From: Endocalyx cinctus
Taxonomy: Eukaryota; Ascomycota; Sordariomycetes; Amphisphaeriales; Apiosporaceae
Length of the DNA: 64,000 nucleotides
Direction of reading: 5' to 3'
Assembly: GCA_001600455.1 (NCBI GenBank)
Contig: BCKC01000007.1
Location: forward strand, 3,040,019 to 3,104,018
In this document: positions 21,494-31,592 of the stretch, in pieces
Numbering within the stretch: the stretch's first letter is position 1
Layout of the letters: each line of letters begins with the position of its first letter
Made by a program: the position numbers and the translations under genes
Notes under the pieces: model-generated
Database searches by the model: none
What the model was told of the DNA's origin: nothing
Seen by the model: the letters and a program-made list of their open reading frames with translations, nothing else

Positions 21494-24400
21494 ATGCGAT
21501 ATTTCCCTGCACGTTTATTACTGCTACATCCAGTAAAAGCTCGTCCGAGCCTTGGAATATCCTATGCATCGTATCGCACTAAAGGCGTAACCTTTTCTAC
21601 CTTAGAACCGGCTTCCTACCCCCGATACCCCTGCACATTCTCTGAGCATTATCCGGTCCAGGCCGATACTTCGTCGTCTTACTATAACACCCACTCTTCT
21701 CGTTGTGCTACAAGTATTCCCCTCAGCAGTTTGAAGTCAAAGTCAGCAATCAAGACTTCAACGAAAAGCTGTCCTACCAATCTTTATTCATCCAGGTATT
21801 CAGGAACTCGATTTTACTCCACCGCCAATACCGCCATGGCTGCTATTAAGATTGATGGGACTGCCATAGCGAAGTCCATTCGGGAACGCATCGCCAACGA
21901 GATAATCCAGAAGCGCAAGATAAACCCAAAGTATGAGCCGTGTCTCAAGATCATCCAAGGTGTGTAACGTAATACCCCTAATATCCATCAATATTTATTA
22001 CAACCCGTTCATGCTAACCTAAAATTTTACCTTCCCAGTCGGTGATCGATCTGACTCTTGTATGTTATAGGAGTCTTTCATTCATCCTTACAATACTCCA
22101 CATTGACTCGGCGACTAATCATACGTATATTCAGCCACTTATGTTCGCATGAAATTAAAGGCCGCTCAAGAGGTAAGTTCCGAGTAAACCTAGTCTCGAA
22201 GCTGATATGAGTGACTCACCGTTATTAAGGCCAACATCGCTTGTGAACTTATTCAATTCCCCGAGAGCATCACCGAGGCCGAGCTATTAGCTCGCTTGCA
22301 CGTGCTCAACAACGATCCTGCCGTGCATGGTATTCTGGTTCAGCTCCCCGTACCTAAGCATATCAATGAATACACCATCACTTCTGCTGTCACGGACGAA
22401 AAGGACGTCGATGGATTCGGAACTACTAACATTGGCGAGCTTGCCAAGAAGGGTGGTCACCCCTTATTTATTCCGTGCACTCCCAAGGGTGTCATGGTCC
22501 TATTGCAAGAAACTGGTGTGGATCTGAAGGGCAAGGATGCTGTTGTCCTCGGTCGTAGTGATATTGTCGGAAGTCCCGTCAGTTACCTGTTGAAGAACGC
22601 CGATGCCACCGTAACCGTCTGCCACTCAAAGACGGCTGATATCCAAGAGAAGATAAAGAAAGCCGACATAATTGTGGCTGCTATTGGCCAAGCTGCTTTT
22701 GTAAAAGGAGAATGGCTGAAGCCTGGAGCCATAGTCATCGACGTCGGCACAAATTACATACCAGATGCGTCCAAGAAGTCTGGTCAGCGATTAGTCGGTG
22801 ACGTCGACTTTGAATCTGCCTCCCAAGTGGCGTCTTATATCACCCCGGTCCCTGGTGGTGTTGGTCCTATGACGGTTGCTATGTTACTGCAAAATGTGGT
22901 CGACGCAGCTACTATGTACTTTGAACGGGCAAAGAAGAGGCAGATTATTCCCCTCCCGCTCAATCTACAAAACCCTGTCCCTTCAGATATTGCCGTATCC
23001 AGGTCACAGCCGCCTAAGCACATCACCCGTATTGCGGAAGAAATCGGCATCACCCCCCAAGAATTGGAACCCTACGGCGCATACAAAGCCAAGGTAGAAT
23101 TAACCTTACTGAACCGATTAAATCATCGACGAAATGGCAAATATGTGGTGGTTACTGGTATTACACCCACGCCTCTCGGCGAAGGCAAATCTACCACGAC
23201 TATGGGCCTTGCCCAAGCTTTGGGTGCCCATCTTGGCCGAGTCACGTTTGCAAATGTCAGACAACCCAGTCAAGGTCCTACCTTTGGTATCAAGGGAGGT
23301 GCCGCCGGAGGCGGTTACAGTCAAGTTATTCCTATGGACGAGTTCAACATGCACTTAACGGGCGATATTCACGCCATCACCGCCGCGAATAACTTGCTCG
23401 CTGCTGCCATTGAGACTAGGATATTTCACGAAAATACGCAGAAGGACGGTCCTCTATACAAACGACTAGTACCCACAAAGAACGGAAAACGAAACTTCGC
23501 CCCCGTCATGTTCCGCCGCTTGAAGAAGCTTGGAATCGATAAGACTGATCCAAACGAGCTCACCGAAGACGAGATTCATCGATTTGCTCGCTTGGATATT
23601 GACCCGGAAACTATCACTTGGCGCCGAGTGCTCGATGTGAATGATCGCCATCTCCGTGGTATCACTGTTGGCGTTGCTCCCACCGAGAAGGGACAAACCA
23701 GAGAAACAGGATTCGATATCTCCGTGGCTAGCGAGTGTATGGCCATCCTTGCGATGAGCACAAGTCTTGCCGATATGAGAGAGCGTCTTGGCCGTATGGT
23801 CGTCGCCACTTCCCGATCTGGCGACCCTGTGACTTGCGACGATATCGGCGCCGGAGGTGCTCTAACGGCCTTGATGAAGGATGCCATTAAGCCTAACTTA
23901 ATGCAGAGTTTGGAAGGCACCCCGGTATTCGTGCACGCCGGTCCCTTCGCCAACATCAGTATCGGTAACAGCTCTATCTTGGCCGACAAGATGGCTCTCA
24001 AGCTAGCTGGTACAGAGCCAGATGAGGACTACAGCTCTAAAGCTGGTTTCGTCGTAACCGAAGCCGGTTTTGACTTCACCATGGGTGGTGAACGATTCTT
24101 CAACATCAAGTGTCGCGCGTCTGGTCTCGTGCCCGACGTCGTAGTCATCGTCGCCACTGTCCGTGCTCTGAAAGTACACGGTGGCGGCCCGCCCATCGCC
24201 CCCGGCGCTCCTCTGAACCCCGTCTACAAAGAGGAAAACGTCGAGATCCTCCGCAACGGCTGCGTCAACCTCAAGAAGCATATCGCGAACGCCAAGGCTT
24301 ACGGCTGCCCCGTAGTCGTGGCGGTGAACAAGTTTTCGACCGACACGGACGCCGAAATCGCCGTGATCCGCGAGGAGGCCATCTCGGCCGGAGCCGAAGA

Positions 24401-24869
24401 CGCCGTCCTGGCGAACCACTGGGCCGAGGGCGGCAAAGGAGCGGTGGACCTCGCCCAGAGCGTCATCGCGGCGTCGGAGAAGCCCAAGGACTTCAAGCTC
24501 CTGTACGAGGTCGAGGGCGGCTCGGTCCAGGAGCGGATGGAGGCGATCTGCAAGAAGATGTACGGCGCCGCGGCGGTCGAGTTCAGCGAGCTCGCGCAGA
24601 AGAAGGTCGACACGTACACGAAGCAAGGGTTCGGAAACCTGCCCATCTGCGTTGCCAAGACGCAGTACTCGCTCTCCCACGACCCGGACCTCAAGGGCGC
24701 CCCCACCGGCTTCACCGTGCCCATCCGCGACGTCAGGATGGCGGCCGGAGCTGGGTACCTGTACGCCCTCGCGGCCGATATTCAGACCATTCCCGGATTG
24801 CCTACCGCTCCCGGTTACCTCAACGTTGACGTAGATACCGAGACGGGTGAGATCGGCGGACTTTTCTAA
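21494..24869 (+). CDS. Trifunctional C1-tetrahydrofolate synthase
   Basis: Methylene-THF dehydrogenase, methenyl-THF cyclohydrolase and formyl-THF synthetase in one chain, supplying one-carbon units for purines, thymidylate and methionine. Exons end at 21959; then 22039-22059 (21 nt), 22135-22172 and 22230-24869. Starting at the ATG at 21836 (context CCGCCATGG) the protein is 940 aa, like cytosolic Ade3. Starting at the in-frame ATG at 21494 it is 1054 aa with a presequence rich in Arg, Ser and Leu ([18 protein letters not shown], later SGTRFYS), as expected for mitochondria. Numbered from 21836: catalytic Lys55 in STYVRMK, NADP-site GRSDIVGSP at 169-177, PGGVGPMT, and the synthetase P-loop [10 protein letters not shown] at 374-383. 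The last 700 bp are markedly more GC-rich than the rest of the gene. Confidence 0.94.
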
Positions 24870-26498
24870 AATCAGAAAATGATTTGATTTGATTTGATAT
24901 AGGATGAAAGATTGGGAATAGATCAAGAAATATAAAGAGGAAAAGAAAAGACAAGAAATAAATCGATGCCTAGAAAAGGTAGCCGAGATTTAAGCCTCGC
25001 CAGAAAGGGGGGCATTTCATAAAAGAAAAAAAAAAAAGACTCAACTCAACATTATAGCATAACAATTTAGGACAAAGGAAGTTTTACATTTATTTTCCAT
25101 TATTTATTCAACTTTTTTTTTCCATCCTTCAAGGGACTCGGGACGGGGCATTCAAACTGATTCAACCAGTTTAGAACATAAAGATAAGAAAAGGGGACGT
25201 TCTATTTCAACATCTTTTTCCAGGGCGGGTAGCATTCATGGTCGGGAATGGGATTTGTAAGATGTGGATATCATCTCATCCATCTATCTATCTAAACAAT
25301 ACCAAAGCTCTCTTTTCTTCCCTATTGATGAAGAAAATGGGGGGCAGAGAGAGGAGAGATAGGGAGATGGATAGATAGATGGATGAGATCGGTGTGGGCA
25401 TTTAAAGGGAGGTTGGTTCCTAGGGCTTCGATATCCATTTTTATACCATCAAATAAGTAAAAAGAAATAAGAGATACCTTCAACAGCATTTTGAAATTAT
25501 TTATCATTTTTTTTTCGTCTTCCTTTGTGAATATATGCTTATCGTATACTTTTCTTGAACTTCATATTACACACGAGTAAACATTCCGACTAAGATGAGC
25601 GAGTATACTACAAGGCATCATTATTTTCCTTAATTTCATAATTTTTCATTTTGATTTTTTGCTATTTTACTATTTTTCTTCAATATTTCATACTTCTGAT
25701 AACTTGGAAAAGAGAAAAATCAAGTACGTGTTTTTTAACTACGTACGATAAATACTTAAATAGGTTACTCGAACAGGATTTCCTACGAAACTAACCTCTC
25801 GAAAACAGAAAAGGGTAGTAAGTAGTGAATAGAATCCTCAGTTCGACCTTTTTAAAAAATAAAACGAATAGTAACAGTTGACTTTAAACCCGTAAAAATA
25901 AGTACTGTAAGTCTTCCTGTTGTAGAATACGACGAACTCCTCCCCTCCTCTCTTTGAAGGTCAAGACAGCGAGAATTATCCCCAACTCTCACACCCCCTT
26001 GACACTTTGCCACTACTTGCATTCTTTCAATCTCATTGTTTAACTTCATTGCATCGTAATAATCAGTATGATGACACCCGCTTCTGCTTTCCCTTTTCCC
26101 TCTTCCCCCCTGCAATAGTAGTGTTATGTACGAATACCGATTGTGACCCGCGGAAGTAGTGAAGCCCCGCCCCCGTAAAGTCACATTATAAATTATAGTA
26201 TGAGTAGATTTATAATACCTTTCTCAACCAAACCGTAAAAGCTCAGAAGGTAATACATTCAAAACTTGTTTCGTCGAATCATATGAGACCGATACCTCGT
26301 GAAGCTGCCCCCAAGCAAATAAACAGACAAGACGTGTCCTGGAATGCGTTCGCTACGCTTTTCTACCACGCTGAAAGCAAGTGTAGGGACAAAGCTCAGC
26401 TTAGCTCAATTGCGATATGAGCTATGTAAAAAATAAAACGGTTGCAGCTCATTGCTCAGATCGTTAGAAGCGCCGAGTAGCTAATTTCCGTGAGAATT
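24870..26498. other. Convergent intergenic spacer with inverted repeat
   Basis: Lies between the 3' ends of C1-THF synthase and the Fhl1-like gene. Apart from T and A homopolymers, its one clear structure is the nested inverted repeat at 25273-25389. The open frame at 25852-26184 has no recognisable domain. Confidence 0.6.
25273..25389. repeat. 20-bp perfect inverted repeat with nested hairpin
   Basis: The left arm 25273-25292 (ATCTCATCCATC then TATC units) is the exact reverse complement of 25370-25389. The 77-bp interior holds a second perfect inverted repeat, TTTTCTTC at 25313-25320 against GAAGAAAA at 25330-25337, with a 9-nt loop. Transcripts of either strand could fold into one long stem. 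Confidence 0.85.
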
Positions 26499-29400
26499 TC
26501 ATACGGGGGACACAGCAAGTTTCTTTGCCTCAGGTTGTTCTGCGCTTGTATAGCCCGGTCCTTCTTCCAGAGAGCGTTTTTGTCCCACTGCTTGTCCTGC
26601 GAGTTCCTTAGGGGGTTCTGAGGGTTGTGACGAGGGTTGTCCAAAAATTGTCTGATTAGGTTCTTTAGCTGCGGGTTGTTCCTGTTTTGCGGCCGATTCA
26701 GTCGGTTGGACGGGTGCCACGACTGGATCTTTTGCTCCAGCCAGCCCTGTACTGGCAGGGGCTGGCTCAGGTGGTTGGGCAGGTACCGTTGTGGAATCTT
26801 TTGCTTCCGTCTGTAATGTGCCAACCGGAACCATTGCAGTCGGCTGCGCTGGTACCGCGGGGGCGTCTTTCGCTTCAGGCTGCCTCATGCTCGCAGGAGC
26901 CGACACAGTTGGCTGTGATGGTGCTGGCGCTGGCGCTGATACTGGTGCTGATACTGGTGCTGACATTGGTGCTGGCATTGGTGCTGGTGCCGGTGCTGGT
27001 ACTGATACTGGTGCTGGCGCTGGTGCCGATGCTTGTGCCGGCGTTGGTGCCGGTGCCGGTGCCGGTGGTAGCGTGGCATTTCTAACTTCAGCTTGTCCCG
27101 TAGTAACAGGAGCTCGATCTTCCTTAGGCAACGCGACTTGGGGTTTATGTTCCTCGGCCAATTTTATTGGTGAAACAGATCTCTTCTTTTGTTCGGGCTG
27201 ATCCGTATTCGAAGCCTTGTTAAAATCTTCGCTGAAAGGTCGTTTCTGGCCGGCTATCTGGCTAACGACACCAGCGCTTGGCGGTGCTGGGCTGGAGACG
27301 TTAGGCAGAGGGAGAGGCACTTTCGGTGTATTCTGGTCCGCATGTTCTGCTACCCGATGACCGTTGCCGTGATTATGTATATCGTCAAATGGACGTTTCT
27401 GGGCCGTAATTTGCGCTAGTACTCCGGCGCTAGGGGGCGCAGGGCTAGATACGTTGGGGATTGCGGCGGGTGATGGAGCGAGGGTCGGAGTTGTTGATGT
27501 TGCGATAGGATTAGTGCGAGGCAAAGCAGGACGAGAGATCGGAGTGATGGCGTTCACGGGGTTCACAGGTGGGCGGACATTTGCAGGCTGAACCGGCCGT
27601 TGCGCTGCAACATTAGGACGAGTAAGGGACGGAGCAGTGGTACCCTGATTCAAAACAGGCTGCGTCGGAACGCTTGAGGCTGGGACGCTACGGTTGGCTT
27701 GAACAGGTGTCATTGCGAGCGCAGAAGATGGAGCCACAGACGCCGGCGGTGCTGAAGGTATTTGCCGGGCAGCTGGTTGTGTAGATTGAAGAGTTGATGC
27801 AGGCGCAGGTGTGGATGTAGATACAGGTGTGGATGCAGGTGCAGGTGCAGGTGTGGGTGTAGGGGTAGATCCTTGAGCAGCTCGCGCGGTTTGCTGAGAT
27901 GGCTGGACAAACGTTTTACGAGCTTCGTTTATAATCGACTGAATTGACTTCACGATCAATCCATCTGCCGATTCCCAACCTTTGACAGGTCCAGAATTAG
28001 GAAGGCCTTGAGCACGATTGATTGCCGCATCAATAATTGCTTCCGCTTGAGTGGTCCTTTGTTTGAGCGAGACAACCATGCTATTTCGGAAGCTCTGAAT
28101 TCTTCGTCGAATATCCGCCTCTAGCGTTAAGGCCGGAGCAGGACTAGGTGTTGGGGTCGTGTTTTTCGGAGTTGCCGCTGCTGCAGGCGGAGCTGGAGCT
28201 GGGGCTGGGGCTGGAGACGCGGATGCCGCGCTCGCTTGTTTTGACTGGATCTCTCTGATCATATTTCGAACGGCTTCAAACAGGGAATTCTCAACAGTCT
28301 CAAATCCTGGCACCCCCTTTACATTCGGTATCCCTCGAGCACGCTGAATAGCAACGTCGATAATCCGTTCAGCAAGCGGGGTGGTTTTAATCAGTATTTT
28401 TATCATGTTGGCTTTAAATGTGGTAATTGCACTCTCCGTTTCGGGTGACAGCACTTTTCGTGGTGTAGGTTCAGCTGTCTTTGGCGCGGGCTGCAGTTGT
28501 TGCGTATGTTGCTGCTGTGGCTGCTGTTGCTGCTGATGATGATTATGCTGCTGTTGCTGTTGTTGATTCTGAGGTACAGGTTGAGGTGTGGTTTGCTGGT
28601 TTGGTATCGCCGCAGGGGTTTGCACATTTGGTGTCGTGGTTTCCAACTTGACAGGGGGATTCGAGTTAGGTGGTGGCGGCGGCCTCGCGTATGGCGAAGT
28701 ATAAGTGCCTTGCTGCGTCGAAGTCTGTTGCCTGGCAAGAAGCGAGGCAGCATAACTAGTGGGTAGTTGTGTTGGCGCTGGGCTCTGCGCGGTATAGACT
28801 TGTTGAGTCATAGGCTGAGCTGCCCCCGACGTGTTCATGTTTGCAGCTTGACCAGAAGTGTTAGGGAAACCCTGTTGAGGTGGCTTCTGTTCAGCGGTAT
28901 AGGCTGGCAATGGTTGTCCATAACTAATATTATTCGCAGAAGGATAGGAGCCCGCTTGATAATATGGCGGTTGCTGTAAATGAGGGTAAAGATGGGAATG
29001 TCCAATTAATCGGTCAGGGGAGGTCGCCTTTCGTTTCTTTCCTGCTTCAAGCTCAACTCCAGGAACACGCATCCAGAGCGACGTCTGCTCATTTTTTTTA
29101 AACGCATCATTTCCTATAAGATTGTGACGGACGCTACTTTCCCAGCCTTTCGTCTCCGAGAAGAAGAAGAACCAGGGGTATTTCTGCTGTATCCTCTTGT
29201 ATATCTGCTTCAAGGTCAAGCCGTCGGGAGGGCCGTTGGAAAGAGCCTCATCAATGAGGACACTGTAGTTCTTGGTAGGCTTTTGTAGCTGTTCATCGGT
29301 AAAATCTTCTTTCCTAAGCTCCAAGGGAGGTGATTTTGGTCGGACCTTTTTGTCCTTCTTTTCCTTTGCCCTCCGCTCGGCATCGGATCCTTCTTCACCA

Positions 29401-31592
29401 TCTTCCCTAGGCTTTCTTTTGTTGTATTTCCGCTTTTCTGGCCTTTCTCCATCTTCTTGCCCGAGATGCTTCCTGGGACGACCGACGGGTCGTTTAATTT
29501 TTTCTTCGTTCGGAAGCTCTGGAGGTTCCTGCGGAAGCGTCTTCTTAGAAGTCTCCTGCAACTGCTTCTTTAGCAGACGGCGTTCCCGTTTAGACATGAT
29601 CCCATCCTTGGGCGGTCTGCCTGGGCCGCGACGTTTCGGCATATCGCCTCCACCGAATTCCCCGAATTCAGGAAGCATATCATGTTGGCCCTCAGCATAC
29701 TCGGATAGGTCAGGGAACTCGGATAGGTCTGGCAGCTCAGTTAGGCTAGCAGCCAGAACTTCTTCCACCGACCGTTCTTCGTGTGCATCGTGTACTTCGT
29801 GTACTTCATGTGCTTCTTGTGCTTCGTGGACTTCTTGTCCTTCTACTGGAGCATAAGTACTGATATCTTCTGCTTCCTTCTCTTCGCCCACATCGGATTC
29901 GATAACCGGTGTTGGTACGTTCTCAAGTTCGGAGAGCTCGCTAGGCGTGTCTTGGAAATTTTCGAGGTCGGAATGCTCAAAATCCAGGCTCATTTCCTTA
30001 CCACCGATAGACATACGTTTGCTCGAGGTCTCATCCTCGTGTATTTCTTCGCCGCCCGTTTTACCGACTTGAACACCGTTGATGATGAAGCTGAACTCGA
30101 CATCTTTGATCTGAATTCGGTCACCGCTCCTCAGAACAACGGGATCATCTAGTCCGTAATGCGCATCGTCGCAGAAGAACCCGTTCTTGTGCATCGCAAG
30201 AGCTTCAAAAACGCTTTTTTTCTCGTTGAATTGAATTTTAAGATGCTGGCGAGATATACCCCGCGTTTTGCGAGCAATATCCGGTCCCGGGGAGTGGATT
30301 CCGACGAAAGGGATGACGGACGGGGGTGACTGCTGCAGAGTTCCGATATCCATAGCAGCTGCGCCGCCGGGAGTGTGTGATATATATTGGCGATTTGATT
30401 TGACATGGTCGCTCTGAGCATCATCGTCGCCATTTAAAGATCGGTTTGCCGAGTTCGTCCCGCATTTCCTAACGGGCTGGTTCATATCATCTTCGCCATC
30501 GGACTCGGGACCTAACATGCCACCCTCCTCGCTGACATAAGATTTACTAAATTTGCTCCTGTCAAAATTGAGTGGTGTCGGCGGAGGGAGCCCATTTCTC
30601 GCGTTCTCCTCCACCTTTCGTCTATAATTCGCTTCTCTTTTTTCATCTCTCCTGGCCTGCTCCATAGCGCGCTGATCGCGACCAATAATGACACCGTACG
30701 TTGTCATTTGAAATACGCTGTCGGCAAACTCTAGTCGAGCAAAAGATTCAAGCTGCTGGCTGGCGCTTGCAGATGTAGCGAGCTCGCCGCTTCCGGTCAA
30801 GACCTCACTATCCTGAGTGAAAGAAGCTTGGAGCGAGACTTCGGAAGGAGCGACGACAGCCGGTCCGGTAGCTTGAAATAATCTCGTGGATGCCTTGGCA
30901 ACGCTCATCATGTAGGCATTCGGGTCGACGGTACCTTGGGAGTTTCGCATCCTAGAAAAAAGGTCGGCGCTCTTGGGCTTCGGATCAGGGTCCGTCGTCG
31001 CAACAGCTTGTACCTGGTCATTCATCGGTTCTTCCGGTCTTTGGGAAAAGTCAACCAATCCTATTGATTCCAGGGTTGAGTATAAGGTTTGAGGATCGAA
31101 ACGCGATTCTGACGCGCCGTCATCGGGGAGGTTCTCGTCGACGTTGATATGCGTAGCGGCAGGAGTAGAAAGCGGGCTGACGGTCGGGGGTGATGGCATA
31201 TCATGATCTCCACGGTAGGTTTGTGATTGAAGAGGTTCTTGATGATCTTGGTGGTTTTGTACGTCTTTTTGGGATTCGTCGACGGAATTCAATTCGGCAG
31301 TGGTATCGTTAAAAACAGGGTTTTCTTCTTTTGCCGATTTCTCTATCGGTGCTAAGTTGAGTTCTGGTATAGAATCTTGTTCCGCTAATGATATCGATAT
31401 CGGATCGGGAGGATTTTCCGGAGCTGGCGCATTGGTAGGTGTATGATGGGTAGTAGAAGTGGTACCGAGACCAACATCAACAACGTCAACAATACCAGGA
31501 CCATCAGCAGTAGTAACTGGGGGCGGAGTAATAGTTTTAGCTATGCCGATGCTGGGCCCAGAATCGGACACAGCAACGTTGGACGAAGTCAT
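26499..31592 (-). CDS. FHA and fork-head transcription factor, Fhl1-type
   Basis: Uninterrupted frame of 1697 aa. Fhl1 proteins combine an FHA phosphopeptide-binding domain with a fork-head domain; in yeast Fhl1 sits at ribosomal-protein promoters with Ifh1. The FHA fold is visible in two pieces, VFQMTTYGVIIGRD (about 292-305) and ISRQHLKIQFNEKKSVFE...LRSGDRIQIKDVEFSF (about 450-500), separated by about 140 polar residues. Two AT-hook cores follow, GPGRPPKDG (~655) and RPVGRPRKH (~703), then the fork-head domain (about 768-850: KNYSVLIDEAL, LKQIYKRIQQKYPWF, WESSVRHNLIGNDAF). The C-terminal half is Gln/Pro/Ala-rich with long PA dipeptide runs. Embedded in it are two related helical modules (~1049-1118 and ~1159-1228) and three QKR(P/S)-type motifs. 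An acidic EVHEAQEAHEVHEVHDAHE stretch lies near 590. An intron inside the low-complexity parts cannot be excluded. Confidence 0.9.
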   Translation of the reverse strand: MTSSNVAVSDSGPSIGIAKTITPPPVTTADGPGIVDVVDVGLGTTSTTHHTPTNAPAPENPPDPISISLAEQDSIPELNLAPIEKSAKEENPVFNDTTAELNSVDESQKDVQNHQDHQEPLQSQTYRGDHDMPSPPTVSPLSTPAATHINVDENLPDDGASESRFDPQTLYSTLESIGLVDFSQRPEEPMNDQVQAVATTDPDPKPKSADLFSRMRNSQGTVDPNAYMMSVAKASTRLFQATGPAVVAPSEVSLQASFTQDSEVLTGSGELATSASASQQLESFARLEFADSVFQMTTYGVIIGRDQRAMEQARRDEKREANYRRKVEENARNGLPPPTPLNFDRSKFSKSYVSEEGGMLGPESDGEDDMNQPVRKCGTNSANRSLNGDDDAQSDHVKSNRQYISHTPGGAAAMDIGTLQQSPPSVIPFVGIHSPGPDIARKTRGISRQHLKIQFNEKKSVFEALAMHKNGFFCDDAHYGLDDPVVLRSGDRIQIKDVEFSFIINGVQVGKTGGEEIHEDETSSKRMSIGGKEMSLDFEHSDLENFQDTPSELSELENVPTPVIESDVGEEKEAEDISTYAPVEGQEVHEAQEAHEVHEVHDAHEERSVEEVLAASLTELPDLSEFPDLSEYAEGQHDMLPEFGEFGGGDMPKRRGPGRPPKDGIMSKRERRLLKKQLQETSKKTLPQEPPELPNEEKIKRPVGRPRKHLGQEDGERPEKRKYNKRKPREDGEEGSDAERRAKEKKDKKVRPKSPPLELRKEDFTDEQLQKPTKNYSVLIDEALSNGPPDGLTLKQIYKRIQQKYPWFFFFSETKGWESSVRHNLIGNDAFKKNEQTSLWMRVPGVELEAGKKRKATSPDRLIGHSHLYPHLQQPPYYQAGSYPSANNISYGQPLPAYTAEQKPPQQGFPNTSGQAANMNTSGAAQPMTQQVYTAQSPAPTQLPTSYAASLLARQQTSTQQGTYTSPYARPPPPPNSNPPVKLETTTPNVQTPAAIPNQQTTPQPVPQNQQQQQQHNHHQQQQQPQQQHTQQLQPAPKTAEPTPRKVLSPETESAITTFKANMIKILIKTTPLAERIIDVAIQRARGIPNVKGVPGFETVENSLFEAVRNMIREIQSKQASAASASPAPAPAPAPPAAAATPKNTTPTPSPAPALTLEADIRRRIQSFRNSMVVSLKQRTTQAEAIIDAAINRAQGLPNSGPVKGWESADGLIVKSIQSIINEARKTFVQPSQQTARAAQGSTPTPTPAPAPASTPVSTSTPAPASTLQSTQPAARQIPSAPPASVAPSSALAMTPVQANRSVPASSVPTQPVLNQGTTAPSLTRPNVAAQRPVQPANVRPPVNPVNAITPISRPALPRTNPIATSTTPTLAPSPAAIPNVSSPAPPSAGVLAQITAQKRPFDDIHNHGNGHRVAEHADQNTPKVPLPLPNVSSPAPPSAGVVSQIAGQKRPFSEDFNKASNTDQPEQKKRSVSPIKLAEEHKPQVALPKEDRAPVTTGQAEVRNATLPPAPAPAPTPAQASAPAPAPVSVPAPAPAPMPAPMSAPVSAPVSAPAPAPSQPTVSAPASMRQPEAKDAPAVPAQPTAMVPVGTLQTEAKDSTTVPAQPPEPAPASTGLAGAKDPVVAPVQPTESAAKQEQPAAKEPNQTIFGQPSSQPSEPPKELAGQAVGQKRSLEEGPGYTSAEQPEAKKLAVSPV

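Noticed and set aside
24003..24926. 307-codon minus-strand frame in C1-THF synthase
   Set aside because: Antisense shadow of the GC-rich synthetase domain.
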